DNA of 64,000 bases, from positions 620,001 through 684,000 of the forward strand of contig NZ_CP133018.1 of assembly GCF_030866785.1 (NCBI RefSeq). Reading direction: 5' to 3'. How positions within the stretch are numbered: position 1 is the stretch's first letter; every line of letters begins with the position of its first letter. The notes beneath the pieces are model-generated. The model saw nothing but the letters and a program-made list of their open reading frames with translations. It did no database searches and was not told the DNA's origin. Position numbers and translations under genes: made by a program. The DNA comes from Agromyces protaetiae. Its GTDB lineage: Bacteria; Actinomycetota; Actinomycetes; Actinomycetales; Microbacteriaceae. Below, in pieces: positions 8,504-16,087 of the stretch.

Positions 8504-9073
8504 CGCCCGGGCCGCGAGCCGGCGCGAGGTCCATCGGTCGACGAGCACCCACGGGTCGTCGACGCCCGCGCTGAGCTCGGCGGTCAGCGCGAGCAGCTCG
8601 TCGTGCAGCCGGAACCACTCGGTGCGCGGGAACCGGTGCGCCGCGAACTGCGCATGCCGGCGTCGCTCGACGAGCCGGTCGCCGCGCTCGAACGCCAGCA
8701 CCTCCTCGACCGGGAGAGCGGAGAGCCGGCGCCGCGCGTTGCCCGTCGTGCCGATCTTCACCTGATCGCGCCAGCGCACGTAGTAGACGACGTCGACACG
8801 GAGGTCGCCGAGTGCGAGCAGCTCGGCGTCGGGCACGTCGCCTGCGCGCCACTCGCAGCGCGCACAGATCCAGCCGGAGGGGTAGCGCACGCCGACCCGA
8901 TGCCCGCACGCGACGCACGCCGCCGGCAGCAGATCGGTGACACCGACCGCCCGTTCGACCCAGTCGTGCGCCGCCGCGAGGTGCAGCCCGCACAGCGGCA
9001 CCGGTGCGCCCGGCTCCGCCGGCCGCCCGCACGGTCCGCCTGCCGGGCCCGCGCCGACACACCCCTCACCCAC
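8501..9073 (-). CDS. GIY-YIG (T5orf172-type) nuclease-like protein with two zinc-binding sites
   Basis: A 190-residue protein. Two Cys-rich sites open it: C5, C15, C28, H31 and C53-x2-C56, C70-x2-C73, both arranged like zinc knuckles. The second half carries the GIY-YIG fold: VVYYVRW (96-101), KIGTT (106-110) with following arginines, a glutamate in LVERRRHAQFAAHRF, and TEWFRL. Such domains cut DNA or are found in phage and restriction contexts, but many chromosomal copies have no known target. It lies directly upstream of the LigD-type polymerase on the same strand, suggesting DNA processing; that is inference. The GTG start at 9073 sits six bases after TAGGGT. Confidence 0.75.
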   Translation of the reverse strand: MGEGCVGAGPAGGPCGRPAEPGAPVPLCGLHLAAAHDWVERAVGVTDLLPAACVACGHRVGVRYPSGWICARCEWRAGDVPDAELLALGDLRVDVVYYVRWRDQVKIGTTGNARRRLSALPVEEVLAFERGDRLVERRRHAQFAAHRFPRTEWFRLHDELLALTAELSAGVDDPWVLVDRWTSRRLAARA

Positions 9074-9079
9074 AGCGGC

Positions 9080-9085
9080 ACCCTA
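9080..9085 (-). promoter_or_regulatory. -10 box TAGGGT for the GIY-YIG gene
   Basis: The minus strand reads TAGGGT, six bases, then GTG at 9073. It is the same arrangement as at 8498-8503 and suggests a leaderless mRNA. Confidence 0.5.
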
Positions 9086-9373
9086 CGCCGCACCACCGAC
9101 GAGGCATCCGCCCGCTCGTGTCGCCCATGTCGACCCCGTCCGCCGGAGGCCCCGGCCCGCAGCGCGACATGGCGTCGCGGGGTCGCGCGGGTGCACCTCG
9201 TGCTCCGGGTGATGCGGGCGTTTGCGCGACACGGCGGCCGGGGCATCCGTGCCTCGTTGGATGACGCCAGATGACCTCGAATCTCGCCGTATGACCGCGC
9301 ATCAACCCGTGTGACGGCGCCGGTCGCGCCCCGAGCGACGCATTCGTAACGTCGCCTGAGGGAGGTTCCGCGC
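9086..9373. other. Non-coding gap between divergent genes
   Basis: I see no gene here. The stretch holds the upstream regions of the divergent GIY-YIG and monooxygenase genes. The only clear element is GAGGGAGG at 9358-9365, the ribosome-binding site of the gene starting at 9374. Confidence 0.6.
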
Positions 9374-10765
9374 ATGTCTCGACTCATCATCGGCGCCATG
9401 GTGCGCACCGTGGGCGCCTACCCGTCGGGATGGCGGGTCGACGGCGCGCACCGCGATCCGCGCGATGACGCCGCCGCGCTCCGACGCACGGCAGAGATCG
9501 CCGAGGCGGCACGCCTCGACTACCTCTTCTTCGGCGACTGGCTCGCGACCGGCCCCGAGCTCGAGCACCGCGAGCCGCATCTCGTCGCGCGCATCGACCC
9601 GCTCTCGGCGATCACCTACCTCTCCGCGCTCACGAGCCGCATCGGCCTCATCGCGACCGCGAACACGACCTACGCCGACCCGTACGCCCTCGCCAGGGCC
9701 ACCGCCTCGATCGACCTGCTCTCGGGCGGCCGTGCCGGGCTGAACCTCGTCGCGGGCGCCGACCCCGAGTCCGACGCCAACCACGGGCGCGACGTTCGCG
9801 AGCCGGCCGACACGCGATACGACCGCGCCGCCGAGTTCGAGACCGTCCTGCGCCGACTCTGGGACTCCTTCGAGGACGACGCGATCGTGGCCGACGCCGA
9901 GACCGGGCGCTACCTCGACCCGCGCAAGCTGCACCCGACCCGGTTCCAGGGCGCGCACGTGCGCGTCGCCGGCCCGCTGAACGTCGCCCGCCCGGTGCAG
10001 GGCCACCTGCCGATCGTGCACTCGGGCACGTCGCCCCGGGCCCGCCTGTTCGCGGCCCGCAGCGCGGACGTCGCGCTGGTCGCCGTGCCGGGCATCGGCC
10101 GCGCGGCCGAGCTGCGCGAGGAGCTCCGAGCGCTCGCGTTCGAGTCCGGGCGCGACGACCGCACGCTCAAGGTCGTCGCGCCGGTGCTGCCGGTCGTCGG
10201 CGAGACCCGCGAGCACGCGCAGTCGATCGCGGATCGGCTCACCGAGCTGGTCACGGTCGCCGAGGACTGGCCGGATGCCCCGCCGCCGGGGTTCCCCTCG
10301 GAACGCTCGCTCGCACATCTCGCCGGGCTCGTCGGCATCGGCCTCGAGGGATTCCGGCCCGACGACCCGGTCTCGCCCGGCCTGCTGGCGGCATGCTCGC
10401 CGCTCGGCGTCGAGCTCGCGGCGCTCGTCGCCGAGCGCACCGGACGCGTCGTCGGCAGCGACGCACCCCCGACCTTCCGGCATCTCGTCGTGACCGCGAC
10501 CGTGCACGCCTCCATGATCGTCGGGACGTCCGAGGAGATCGCGGCCGAGTTCGCGGCCTGGGCCGACGCCGGGGCCGTCGACGGGTTCAACGTGCTGTCG
10601 GCGACCCAGCCGGACCAGTTCGCGGCGTTCGCGACCGGAGTCGTCCCCGAGCTGCAGCGGCTCGGCGTCTTCCCGCGTGAGTACGAGGGCAGCACGCTGC
10701 GCGACCACCTCGGGCTCGAGCGGCCCGCGAACGTGCACAGCGCCTCGCGTCTGCTCGTGGAGTAG
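9374..10765 (+). CDS. NtaA/SnaA/DszA-family FMNH2-dependent monooxygenase
   Basis: A 463-residue member of the bacterial luciferase superfamily, long subfamily of NtaA, SnaA and DszA. Typical signatures are LDYLFFGDWLATGPELEHREPH near the start, DPLSAITYLSALTSRIGLIATANTTYADPY, ASIDLLSGGRAGLN and QGHLPIVHSGTSPRARLFAARSADV. These enzymes use reduced FMN from a partner reductase to oxidise sulfur compounds or aminocarboxylates. No reductase gene is adjacent; the flavodoxin-like protein at 761-1384 could supply flavin, but that is a guess. The ATG at 9374 has GAGGGAGG eight bases upstream. Substrate unknown. Confidence 0.87.
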   Translation: MSRLIIGAMVRTVGAYPSGWRVDGAHRDPRDDAAALRRTAEIAEAARLDYLFFGDWLATGPELEHREPHLVARIDPLSAITYLSALTSRIGLIATANTTYADPYALARATASIDLLSGGRAGLNLVAGADPESDANHGRDVREPADTRYDRAAEFETVLRRLWDSFEDDAIVADAETGRYLDPRKLHPTRFQGAHVRVAGPLNVARPVQGHLPIVHSGTSPRARLFAARSADVALVAVPGIGRAAELREELRALAFESGRDDRTLKVVAPVLPVVGETREHAQSIADRLTELVTVAEDWPDAPPPGFPSERSLAHLAGLVGIGLEGFRPDDPVSPGLLAACSPLGVELAALVAERTGRVVGSDAPPTFRHLVVTATVHASMIVGTSEEIAAEFAAWADAGAVDGFNVLSATQPDQFAAFATGVVPELQRLGVFPREYEGSTLRDHLGLERPANVHSASRLLVE

Positions 10766-10797
10766 CGAGGGGTGCGAGTCCGCTCGTTCTGGGACTG

Positions 10798-10825
10798 TTG
10801 TGAACGCGGTCCGAATGGATAAGGT
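10798..10825 (+). promoter_or_regulatory. Possible promoter of the aspartic-protease-like gene
   Basis: TTGTGA (10798-10803), a 16-base gap and TAAGGT (10820-10825) resemble a housekeeping promoter. The start codon is about 65 bases downstream. Confidence 0.4.
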
Positions 10826-10892
10826 TCGAGACGGACAGAAGCGCTCCATTTCGTTCGCGTGCTTCGCGGTCCACGATCGGGAAGGGTGGGCC

Positions 10893-12449
10893 ATGCGCGC
10901 ACGGGTTCGGCGGATCACGACGGCGGTGTCGGCGGGGGCTGCGGCGGCGACCGCCGCAGCACTGCTCTGGGGCGGCGCGCCCGCGCTCGCCGACGAGGGC
11001 GGTGCGCCCGGGGCGGCCGCGGCCGTGGCATCCGTCCCCGTCTACGCCGGGGCCGTCCAGCACGAGGACGGATCGAGCATCTTCCTGCCGCTCGTCGACG
11101 TCGAGGTCGCCGGCAAGACACTGCGCATGATGCTCGACACGGGCTCGCAGGGCCTCGTCGTCTATCCCGGCGCGCTCGACGACGCACCGGGCGACCTGAC
11201 CACGACCGACGCCGTCGCGGACCTGCACTACGACGGTGCCAACATCGACGGGTATATCGCCCTCGCCGACGTCACCGTCGGCGGGGTCACCTCGACCGCG
11301 CCGGTGTCGTTCGCGCTCGCCGACACCTGCGACCCCGCACGCTGCCTCGGCGGCGAAGGCGTCTACGGCATCATCGGCGTGAGCCAGGGCTACGACGACT
11401 ACACCGCCTCCGACGGCACCGAGTACGTCTGGTACTCGCCGCTCGCGCAGCTGCCCGAGCCCGCCTCGCTCGGATACACCCTGCGATTCGACTCGCCCGG
11501 CACGACCGATGGCGAGCACATCGGCACGCTCGAGCTCGGCACCCCCACGCTCGCGGGCGAGGGCGTCACGACCTTCCACGCCGAGGCGACCGGCGCGCAG
11601 TACCCGAACGGGCAGGCGATCTACGCCAAAGAGGTGCGCATGTGCTGGACGATCGCGGGCGTCCCGGGCTGCCACGCCACGGTGCTCGACTCGGGCGAGT
11701 ACTCGTCGGTGCTCCTCGGCAGCCAGTTCCAGCCCTTCGCGCGCCACGAGCCGAACCCGGCCCCCTGGCCGGGCGTGCCCACCGTGAGCTACTACGGGCC
11801 GCTGCAGCCCGGCACCGCGGTGGCGTTCGGCGCCCCCGACGCCGGCGAACCGTTCTGGACGCGAACCGTCGGCCCGGCCTATCGCGCCATGGGTCTCTTC
11901 GAGGACTCCACCGGCGCGCAGGGGTTCAACACCGGCAACCTCTTCTTCATCGGCCGCTCGGTCGGCTTCGACCGCACCGACGGCCGGATCTTCGTCGGGC
12001 CCGTCACCGGCCTGCCCGTGCACCCGGAGCGCGTCGAGGCATCCGCCGTCGACCGCCGCCTCTCGGTGGCCTGGCAGCCCTCGGCCGGCGACCACGCAGT
12101 CGAGTCGTACGTCGTGCGCCTGCGCACCGCGGAGGGCCGGACGGTCGCCGAGCAGACGGTGCCGGCCGACGCCCGCGCCACGACGTTCGAAGGCCTGCAC
12201 GACGGTACGACCTACCGCGCCGACGTGGCGGCCGCGAACCCCAGGGGCGTCGGTGCCTGGACGACCTCGACCGACGTCCACATCGGGCCGCGGCACGGGC
12301 ACGAGCACGAGCACGAGCACGCGCACCCCGCGCGACTGCCCGATACCGGGCCTGGCGCGGTCGGGGCGCTCGGGGCGATGGCGGCACTGCTCGCCGCGGG
12401 GGCCGTGCTCGTGCTCGGCGCCGCTGCGCGCCGCCGCTCGGTCCGCTAA
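10893..12449 (+). CDS. Wall-anchored pepsin/retropepsin-like aspartic-protease homologue (LPDTG)
   Basis: A 518-residue secreted protein. Residues 1-33 form a signal peptide (cut after ALA). Two aspartic-protease motifs are seen, MLDTGSQGLVV (D82-T-G) and TVLDSGEYSSVLLG (D266-S-G), as in two-lobed pepsin folds; a GIIGVS segment between them fits the first lobe. C146/C151 and C251/C260 could form disulfides. A fibronectin-III-like domain follows (about 385-465), then a His/Glu-rich linker (HGHEHEHEHAH), then LPDTG (about 482), a hydrophobic helix and a RRRSVR tail, the classical sortase signal. It should be bound to the cell wall. Activity is not proven by motifs alone. The ATG at 10893 is chosen to start the signal peptide. 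Confidence 0.82.
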   Translation: MRARVRRITTAVSAGAAAATAAALLWGGAPALADEGGAPGAAAAVASVPVYAGAVQHEDGSSIFLPLVDVEVAGKTLRMMLDTGSQGLVVYPGALDDAPGDLTTTDAVADLHYDGANIDGYIALADVTVGGVTSTAPVSFALADTCDPARCLGGEGVYGIIGVSQGYDDYTASDGTEYVWYSPLAQLPEPASLGYTLRFDSPGTTDGEHIGTLELGTPTLAGEGVTTFHAEATGAQYPNGQAIYAKEVRMCWTIAGVPGCHATVLDSGEYSSVLLGSQFQPFARHEPNPAPWPGVPTVSYYGPLQPGTAVAFGAPDAGEPFWTRTVGPAYRAMGLFEDSTGAQGFNTGNLFFIGRSVGFDRTDGRIFVGPVTGLPVHPERVEASAVDRRLSVAWQPSAGDHAVESYVVRLRTAEGRTVAEQTVPADARATTFEGLHDGTTYRADVAAANPRGVGAWTTSTDVHIGPRHGHEHEHEHAHPARLPDTGPGAVGALGAMAALLAAGAVLVLGAAARRRSVR

Positions 12450-12684
12450 GGCGCGAGCGAGCACGACTCGCTCGAGGCGAACCGGTGGCGAGACACACGC
12501 GCCCGCCGGGCGCGGAGGGCTGGAGTCGACCCCGACGGCACATCGGCGAATGCCAGGGGCCCTCGGGCCGTGGACCGGATCGGCCAACGTTCTCGTCGCG
12601 TCGGCCGAGTAGCGAGCGCCGGTGAGCGGCCCGTCGGCCGAGGCGTGAACGACGCGCGAACGAGAGATGTCCAGCCGTCCTCGA

Positions 12685-12690
12685 TACGAT
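12685..12690 (+). promoter_or_regulatory. -10-like TACGAT before pstS
   Basis: TACGAT ends eight bases before ATG 12699 and no ribosome-binding site is visible, which suggests a leaderless or nearly leaderless mRNA. Confidence 0.4.
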
Positions 12691-12698
12691 GTCGAACC

Positions 12699-13775
12699 AT
12701 GCGCTCTCGCCCCATCGCGTCCGTCGCCATCGCCGCCTCCGCCGTCGTCGCCCTCACCCTCACCGGCTGCGCCGTGAACGAGCAGGGCGACGCCGAGAGC
12801 GATCTCGCCGGAACGCTCGACGGCGCAGGGTCCTCGGCGCAGGGCGCCGCGCAGGACGCGTGGATCGCGGGCTTCCAACGCGCGAACGCGAGCGTGACCG
12901 TGAACTACGACCCCGCCGGCTCGGGAGCCGGTCGCGAGCAGTTCCTGGTCGGCGCGGTCGGCTTCGCGGGCAGCGACGCCGCGCTCAGCCTCGACGAGCT
13001 CGACGGTGAGCTCGTGCGCTGCGAGCCCGGCGCGGGCGCGGTCGATCTGCCCGTGTACCTCTCGCCCATCGTGCTCGCGTTCAACGTCGACGGGGTCGAC
13101 GACCTCGCGCTCGATGCATCCGTCGTCGCCCGGATCTTCAGCGGCGAGCTGACCCGCTGGGACGACCCGGCGATCGCCGAACTCAACCCTGCCGCGGACC
13201 TGCCCGACGCGGCGATCACCGCGGTGCACCGCTCCGACGACTCGGGCACCACTGAGAACTTCACCGACTACCTCGCCGAGGCGGCCGGCTCCGACTGGCC
13301 GTGGCCGGCCGACGACGCCTTCCCCGGCCAGGGTGAAGCGGCGCAGGGCAACTCGGGAATCGCCGCGGTCATCCGCGACGGGCGCAACGTCATCGGATAC
13401 CTGGACGCCTCGCGCGCGGCCGAGTTCGACGTCGCCGATCTCATCGTCGGCGGCGAGCCCGTGGCGCCGACCGCCGAGGCCGCCGCGGCGGCGGTCGACG
13501 GCTCGCCCATCGAGGCGGGCCGAGCCGACGACGACCTCGTCGTCGATCTCGCGCGCGACAGCACCGAGGCCGGGGTCTACCCGCTCGTGCTCGTGAGCTA
13601 CCTCATCGCGTGCCGCACATACACCGACGCCGCGGAAGGCGAGCTCGTGCGGGCGTACCTCGAGTGGGTCGCGAGCGCGGAGGGGCAGGAGGCGGCGGCC
13701 CGCGACGCCGGCTCGGCGCCGATCTCGCCCCAGCTGCGCGAGCGCGTGCAGCAGGTCGTCGCCGGGATCTCCTGA
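12699..13775 (+). CDS. pstS: PstS-like phosphate-binding lipoprotein
   Basis: A 358-residue lipoprotein: signal peptide with lipobox LTGC (C24), then the phosphate-binding-protein landmarks GAGSSAQGAAQDAWIAGF, YDPAGSGAGREQF, VGFAGSDAALS, RSDDSGTTENFTDYL and GNSGIAAVI. PstS captures phosphate outside the membrane for the PstCAB importer. The expected pstC, pstA and pstB genes are not adjacent; the next gene encodes an unrelated zinc-finger protein. It may therefore be an extra copy or the remnant of a split operon. Start chosen at the signal peptide. Confidence 0.85.
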   Translation: MRSRPIASVAIAASAVVALTLTGCAVNEQGDAESDLAGTLDGAGSSAQGAAQDAWIAGFQRANASVTVNYDPAGSGAGREQFLVGAVGFAGSDAALSLDELDGELVRCEPGAGAVDLPVYLSPIVLAFNVDGVDDLALDASVVARIFSGELTRWDDPAIAELNPAADLPDAAITAVHRSDDSGTTENFTDYLAEAAGSDWPWPADDAFPGQGEAAQGNSGIAAVIRDGRNVIGYLDASRAAEFDVADLIVGGEPVAPTAEAAAAAVDGSPIEAGRADDDLVVDLARDSTEAGVYPLVLVSYLIACRTYTDAAEGELVRAYLEWVASAEGQEAAARDAGSAPISPQLRERVQQVVAGIS

Positions 13776-13801
13776 GCGCTCCGGTCGCCGAGGCCCGTGT
13801 C

Positions 13802-13807
13802 TACACT
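13802..13807 (+). promoter_or_regulatory. Possible -10 box TACACT of the FBP gene
   Basis: TACACT is followed after 24 bases by ATG 13832, with the strong ribosome-binding site GAAGGAGGAGG in between. No good -35 box is seen. Confidence 0.4.
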
Positions 13808-13831
13808 GGACGGGTCGAAGGAGGAGGGGTC

Positions 13832-14323
13832 ATGCGTCCGCTCAGTGAAGACGAGATCCGTGCGTCGTTCGTGAACGGCACGGACGCCGAGCTCGGCCAA
13901 CTCGAGCTGCCGCTCGAGCACCTGCTGGTCGAGTGGGACGAGATCGATGCGCTCGCCTGGCGCGATCAGCGTTTCCGGCAGCGCGGATATCTCGTCACCA
14001 TGATCGACGACGAACCCGTCGGGCTCGTGCTGCGCGCCACCGAGCCGCCCGCATCGCGTCACCGCGCCGCGATGTGCAACCTCTGCCACACCCAGCAGCC
14101 CGCGAACCAGGTCAGCATGTTCTCGGCCCGCCGGGCGGGCCTCGCCGGGGAGCGGGGCGACTCGGTCGGCACCTATCTCTGCAGCGATCTGTCCTGCCAA
14201 GAGAACGTGCGGCTGCACGCGCCGCTGGCTCCCGCCGAGGTGCGTGCGAGCTCGGAGCGGCGCATCGACGGCCTCCGCCGCCGCACGCGCGCGTTCGTCG
14301 AGGGCGTCCTCCAGCTCGCCTGA
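13832..14323 (+). CDS. FBP-type treble-clef zinc-finger protein
   Basis: A 163-residue protein whose C-terminal half carries the FBP signature: C82-x2-C85, QQPANQVSMFSARRAG, RGDSVGTYLC (C117) and C122 followed by QENVRL. The four cysteines should hold one zinc in a treble clef. Related proteins are annotated as elongation-factor-G-binding (FusB-like) or fibronectin-binding; the FusB group rescues stalled EF-G on ribosomes, but whether this actinobacterial branch does so is unknown. A very strong ribosome-binding site (AGGAGGGG) precedes the ATG at 13832. It converges on the SGNH hydrolase. Confidence 0.82.
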   Translation: MRPLSEDEIRASFVNGTDAELGQLELPLEHLLVEWDEIDALAWRDQRFRQRGYLVTMIDDEPVGLVLRATEPPASRHRAAMCNLCHTQQPANQVSMFSARRAGLAGERGDSVGTYLCSDLSCQENVRLHAPLAPAEVRASSERRIDGLRRRTRAFVEGVLQLA

Positions 14324-14440
14324 CCCGCCCGGCCAGGCCGGGCGGCCCGGCCCGCCTGGCCCGGCCCGCCTGGCCCGGCCCGGCGCCCGGCCCGGCCGCC
14401 CGGCCCGCCCGGCCTGGCCCGGCCCGGCCTGGCCCGGCCC
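14324..14440. repeat. Low-complexity GGCCCGGCC / CCTGGCC repeats
   Basis: About 115 bases made almost only of C and G, with irregular short repeats of GGCCCGGCC, CCGCCTGGCC and CCCGGCCCG. Many alternative self-complementary foldings are possible. No gene is seen. Confidence 0.8.
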
Positions 14441-14441
14441 T

Positions 14442-14510
14442 CGAGTGATGACGAAATGGCTCGAGTGATGACGAAACGAGGGGGCGTTCGACCCATTTCG
14501 TCATCACTCG
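14442..14510. repeat. Intergenic hairpin, family A (copy 1)
   Basis: CGAGTGATGACGAAATGG (14442-14459) is exactly complementary to 14493-14510. A second direct copy of the left arm (CGAGTGATGACGAAA) lies at 14462-14476, so either copy could pair. It stands between convergent genes. The same arm recurs at 22157-22209. Confidence 0.8.
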
Positions 14511-14519
14511 GCGGATGGG

Positions 14520-15278
14520 TCAGGGGTCGACCGGGAGGAGGGTCGCACGCTTCGCGGTGCGGCCGTCGCCCGACGAGCGGCCGGTCAATCGGCGGCCGAT
14601 CCAGGGCAGCACGAACTCGCGGTAGTACGCGGCCGTGTTGCGGCTGCGTGGTCCCGCGGGCGCGGCCGCGACCTCTTCGACACCCCACTCCGGCGGCACG
14701 GGCACCCCGATCGCGGTGAGCACGTTGCTCGCGACGCGGGTGTGCCCGAGCGAGTTCAGGTGCAGCTTGTCGGGCGACCAATAGCGGATGTCTCGGAGGC
14801 CGCGGTCGTTGAAGTTGTCGACGAAGGTCACGCCGTCGAGCTCCGCGAGGTCGAGCAGGGCGGCAGTGAGCCGGGCGCCGCGGGCGTCGAACACGCGCCC
14901 GAGCGGCAGATGGTCGGTCGGGTTCGCGCCGCTCAGCATGAGCACGTGGATGCCCTCGTCGCGGATGCGGTGCACCGCGGTGCGGAACAGCCCGGCCACA
15001 CGCTCCTCGGGCATGCGCGGGCGAAGCATGTCGTTGCCGCCCCCGTTGAAGCTGATCACGTCCGGCCGCAGGGCGATCGCGACCTCGAGCTGCTCCTCGA
15101 CGATCGGGCTGAGCTTCCGGCCGCGGATCGCGAGGTTCGCGTACCCGATCGGCTCCCGCGCGGCGCGCGCGAGCGCGAGGGCGACGAAGTCGGCCCAGCC
15201 ACGCGCCGAGCCGTCGGGCAGCTCGTCGCCGACCCCCTCGGTGAAGCTGTCGCCGATCGCGGCGTACGTGTGGAACAT
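14520..15278 (-). CDS. SGNH/GDSL-family hydrolase
   Basis: A 252-residue protein with the SGNH blocks: AIGDSFTEGVGD (nucleophile Ser), the conserved Gly region in YANLAIRGRKL, FNGGGNDML (Asn) and SPDKLHLNSLGH (Asp and His of the triad). Members hydrolyse ester bonds of lipids, acetylated sugars or peptidoglycan. No signal peptide is seen, so it likely acts in the cytoplasm. The ATG at 15278 starts two residues before the first strand; GTG at 15287 is an alternative. Substrate unknown. Confidence 0.85.
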   Translation of the reverse strand: MFHTYAAIGDSFTEGVGDELPDGSARGWADFVALALARAAREPIGYANLAIRGRKLSPIVEEQLEVAIALRPDVISFNGGGNDMLRPRMPEERVAGLFRTAVHRIRDEGIHVLMLSGANPTDHLPLGRVFDARGARLTAALLDLAELDGVTFVDNFNDRGLRDIRYWSPDKLHLNSLGHTRVASNVLTAIGVPVPPEWGVEEVAAAPAGPRSRNTAAYYREFVLPWIGRRLTGRSSGDGRTAKRATLLPVDP

Positions 15279-15302
15279 GGGCTCCACGCTAGCGGCAGCG
15301 GA

Positions 15303-15494
15303 TCATGAACCGCTGGCGTGCTCGAGCTCGCAGTCGCCGCCGGGGTAGAGCAGTGTCTCGTGCCCGTCGTCGAACCGTACGAAGTAGGGCGGGCCGCCGT
15401 CGGAGCCGCGCACCTCGAGCACCTCCCCGTGCCGGTCGGCCTGCCCGACCTGCTTGCTGTGGATGACCAGACGATCCCCGACCGTTGCGCGCAT
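15303..15494 (-). CDS. DUF1918 small protein
   Basis: A 63-residue protein: MRATVGDRLVIHSKQVGQ, HGEVLEVRG, GGPPYFVRFDDGHETLLYPG. This is the DUF1918 pattern, a small SH3-like barrel common in Actinobacteria and of unknown role. GAAGGGG precedes the ATG at 15494. It lies 24 bases upstream of the SGNH hydrolase on the same strand, so the two may be co-transcribed. Confidence 0.85.
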   Translation of the reverse strand: MRATVGDRLVIHSKQVGQADRHGEVLEVRGSDGGPPYFVRFDDGHETLLYPGGDCELEHASGS

Positions 15495-15555
15495 GGAAGC
15501 CCCTTCGCTCGCGACCAGGGTACGCCGCGCCCGCCCCGCGGTCACCCCGTCTGGT

Positions 15556-15642
15556 GTTCCCAATTCAGGAACGGCGGGCGCTTCTGCGGCGTGTCGGCGC
15601 ACGACACGCCGCGGGTGCGCAGGGGATTCCTGAGCAAGGAAT
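15556..15642. repeat. Palindromic element, family C (copy 1)
   Basis: Outer arms around AATTCAGGAA (15561-15570) and TTCCTGAGCAAGGAA (15627-15641) enclose a perfect 11-bp inner hairpin, GCGGCGTGTCG (15586-15596) with 15602-15612, loop GCGCA. The left outer arm is the most degenerate of the four copies. Confidence 0.7.
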
Positions 15643-15780
15643 CGGGGTGGGTGGGGGCGCGGGCGGGGCGCGGCCGGGTGCGCGGGCGGGCGGGGCCGGG
15701 CGGCGGGGCGTACTGGGGTGGGGCGGGGCCGACCGGATGCCCCGCGGGGCACGCCCCGAGGTCAGCGTGGTTCGGAGTCC

Positions 15781-15857
15781 TTGTTCAGGAATTTCGGGTG
15801 TGTGTGCGGTGTGTCGGCGTGCGACACGCCGCGGGTATGCAGGGGATTCCTGAGCAA
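15781..15857. repeat. Palindromic element, family C (copy 2)
   Basis: TTGTTCAGGAAT (15781-15792) pairs with ATTCCTGAGCAA (15846-15857) apart from one G-T wobble. The inner hairpin GCGGTGTGTCG / CGACACGCCGC (15806-15816, 15822-15832) has a wobble where copy 1 has G-C, which keeps pairing. Confidence 0.75.
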
Positions 15858-15894
15858 GCGATCGGGGTGGGTGGGGCAGTGGGGGCGGGCAGCG

Positions 15895-16044
15895 GGGCGA
15901 GCAGCGGGGCGAGGTCGGGCGAGATCGGGGCCGGGCAGCGGCGGGGCCGGGGATAGGGCAGCGGGGGCGGGCAGCGGGCGGGCAGCGGGCGAGCAGCGGG
16001 GCGAGGTCGGGCGAGATCGGGGCCGGGCACCGGCGGGGCCGGGG
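15895..16044. repeat. G-rich direct repeat, 58 bases, two copies
   Basis: The block at 15895-15952 recurs at 15987-16044 (offset 92) with one difference. Both read on from GGGCGAGCAGCGGGGCGAGG. The whole region 15495-16087 contains no gene I can support; besides the two palindromic elements it is G-rich simple sequence. Confidence 0.75.
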
Positions 16045-16087
16045 GTCGGGCACCGGTCGGGCGGGGGGCGGGCAGCGGGCCGGCGGG

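Noticed and set aside
2160..13229. Very long open frames on the strand opposite the RHS genes and opposite 10587-13229 (over 800 codons each)
   Set aside because: They lie wholly antisense to genes with clear domains, are full of Arg/Pro/Ala runs and match no family. In such GC-rich DNA stop codons are rare, so these are shadows.
14324..14440. A structured RNA in the GC-only stretch
   Set aside because: The sequence is simple repeats; any folding prediction would be high by composition alone, so it is not evidence.
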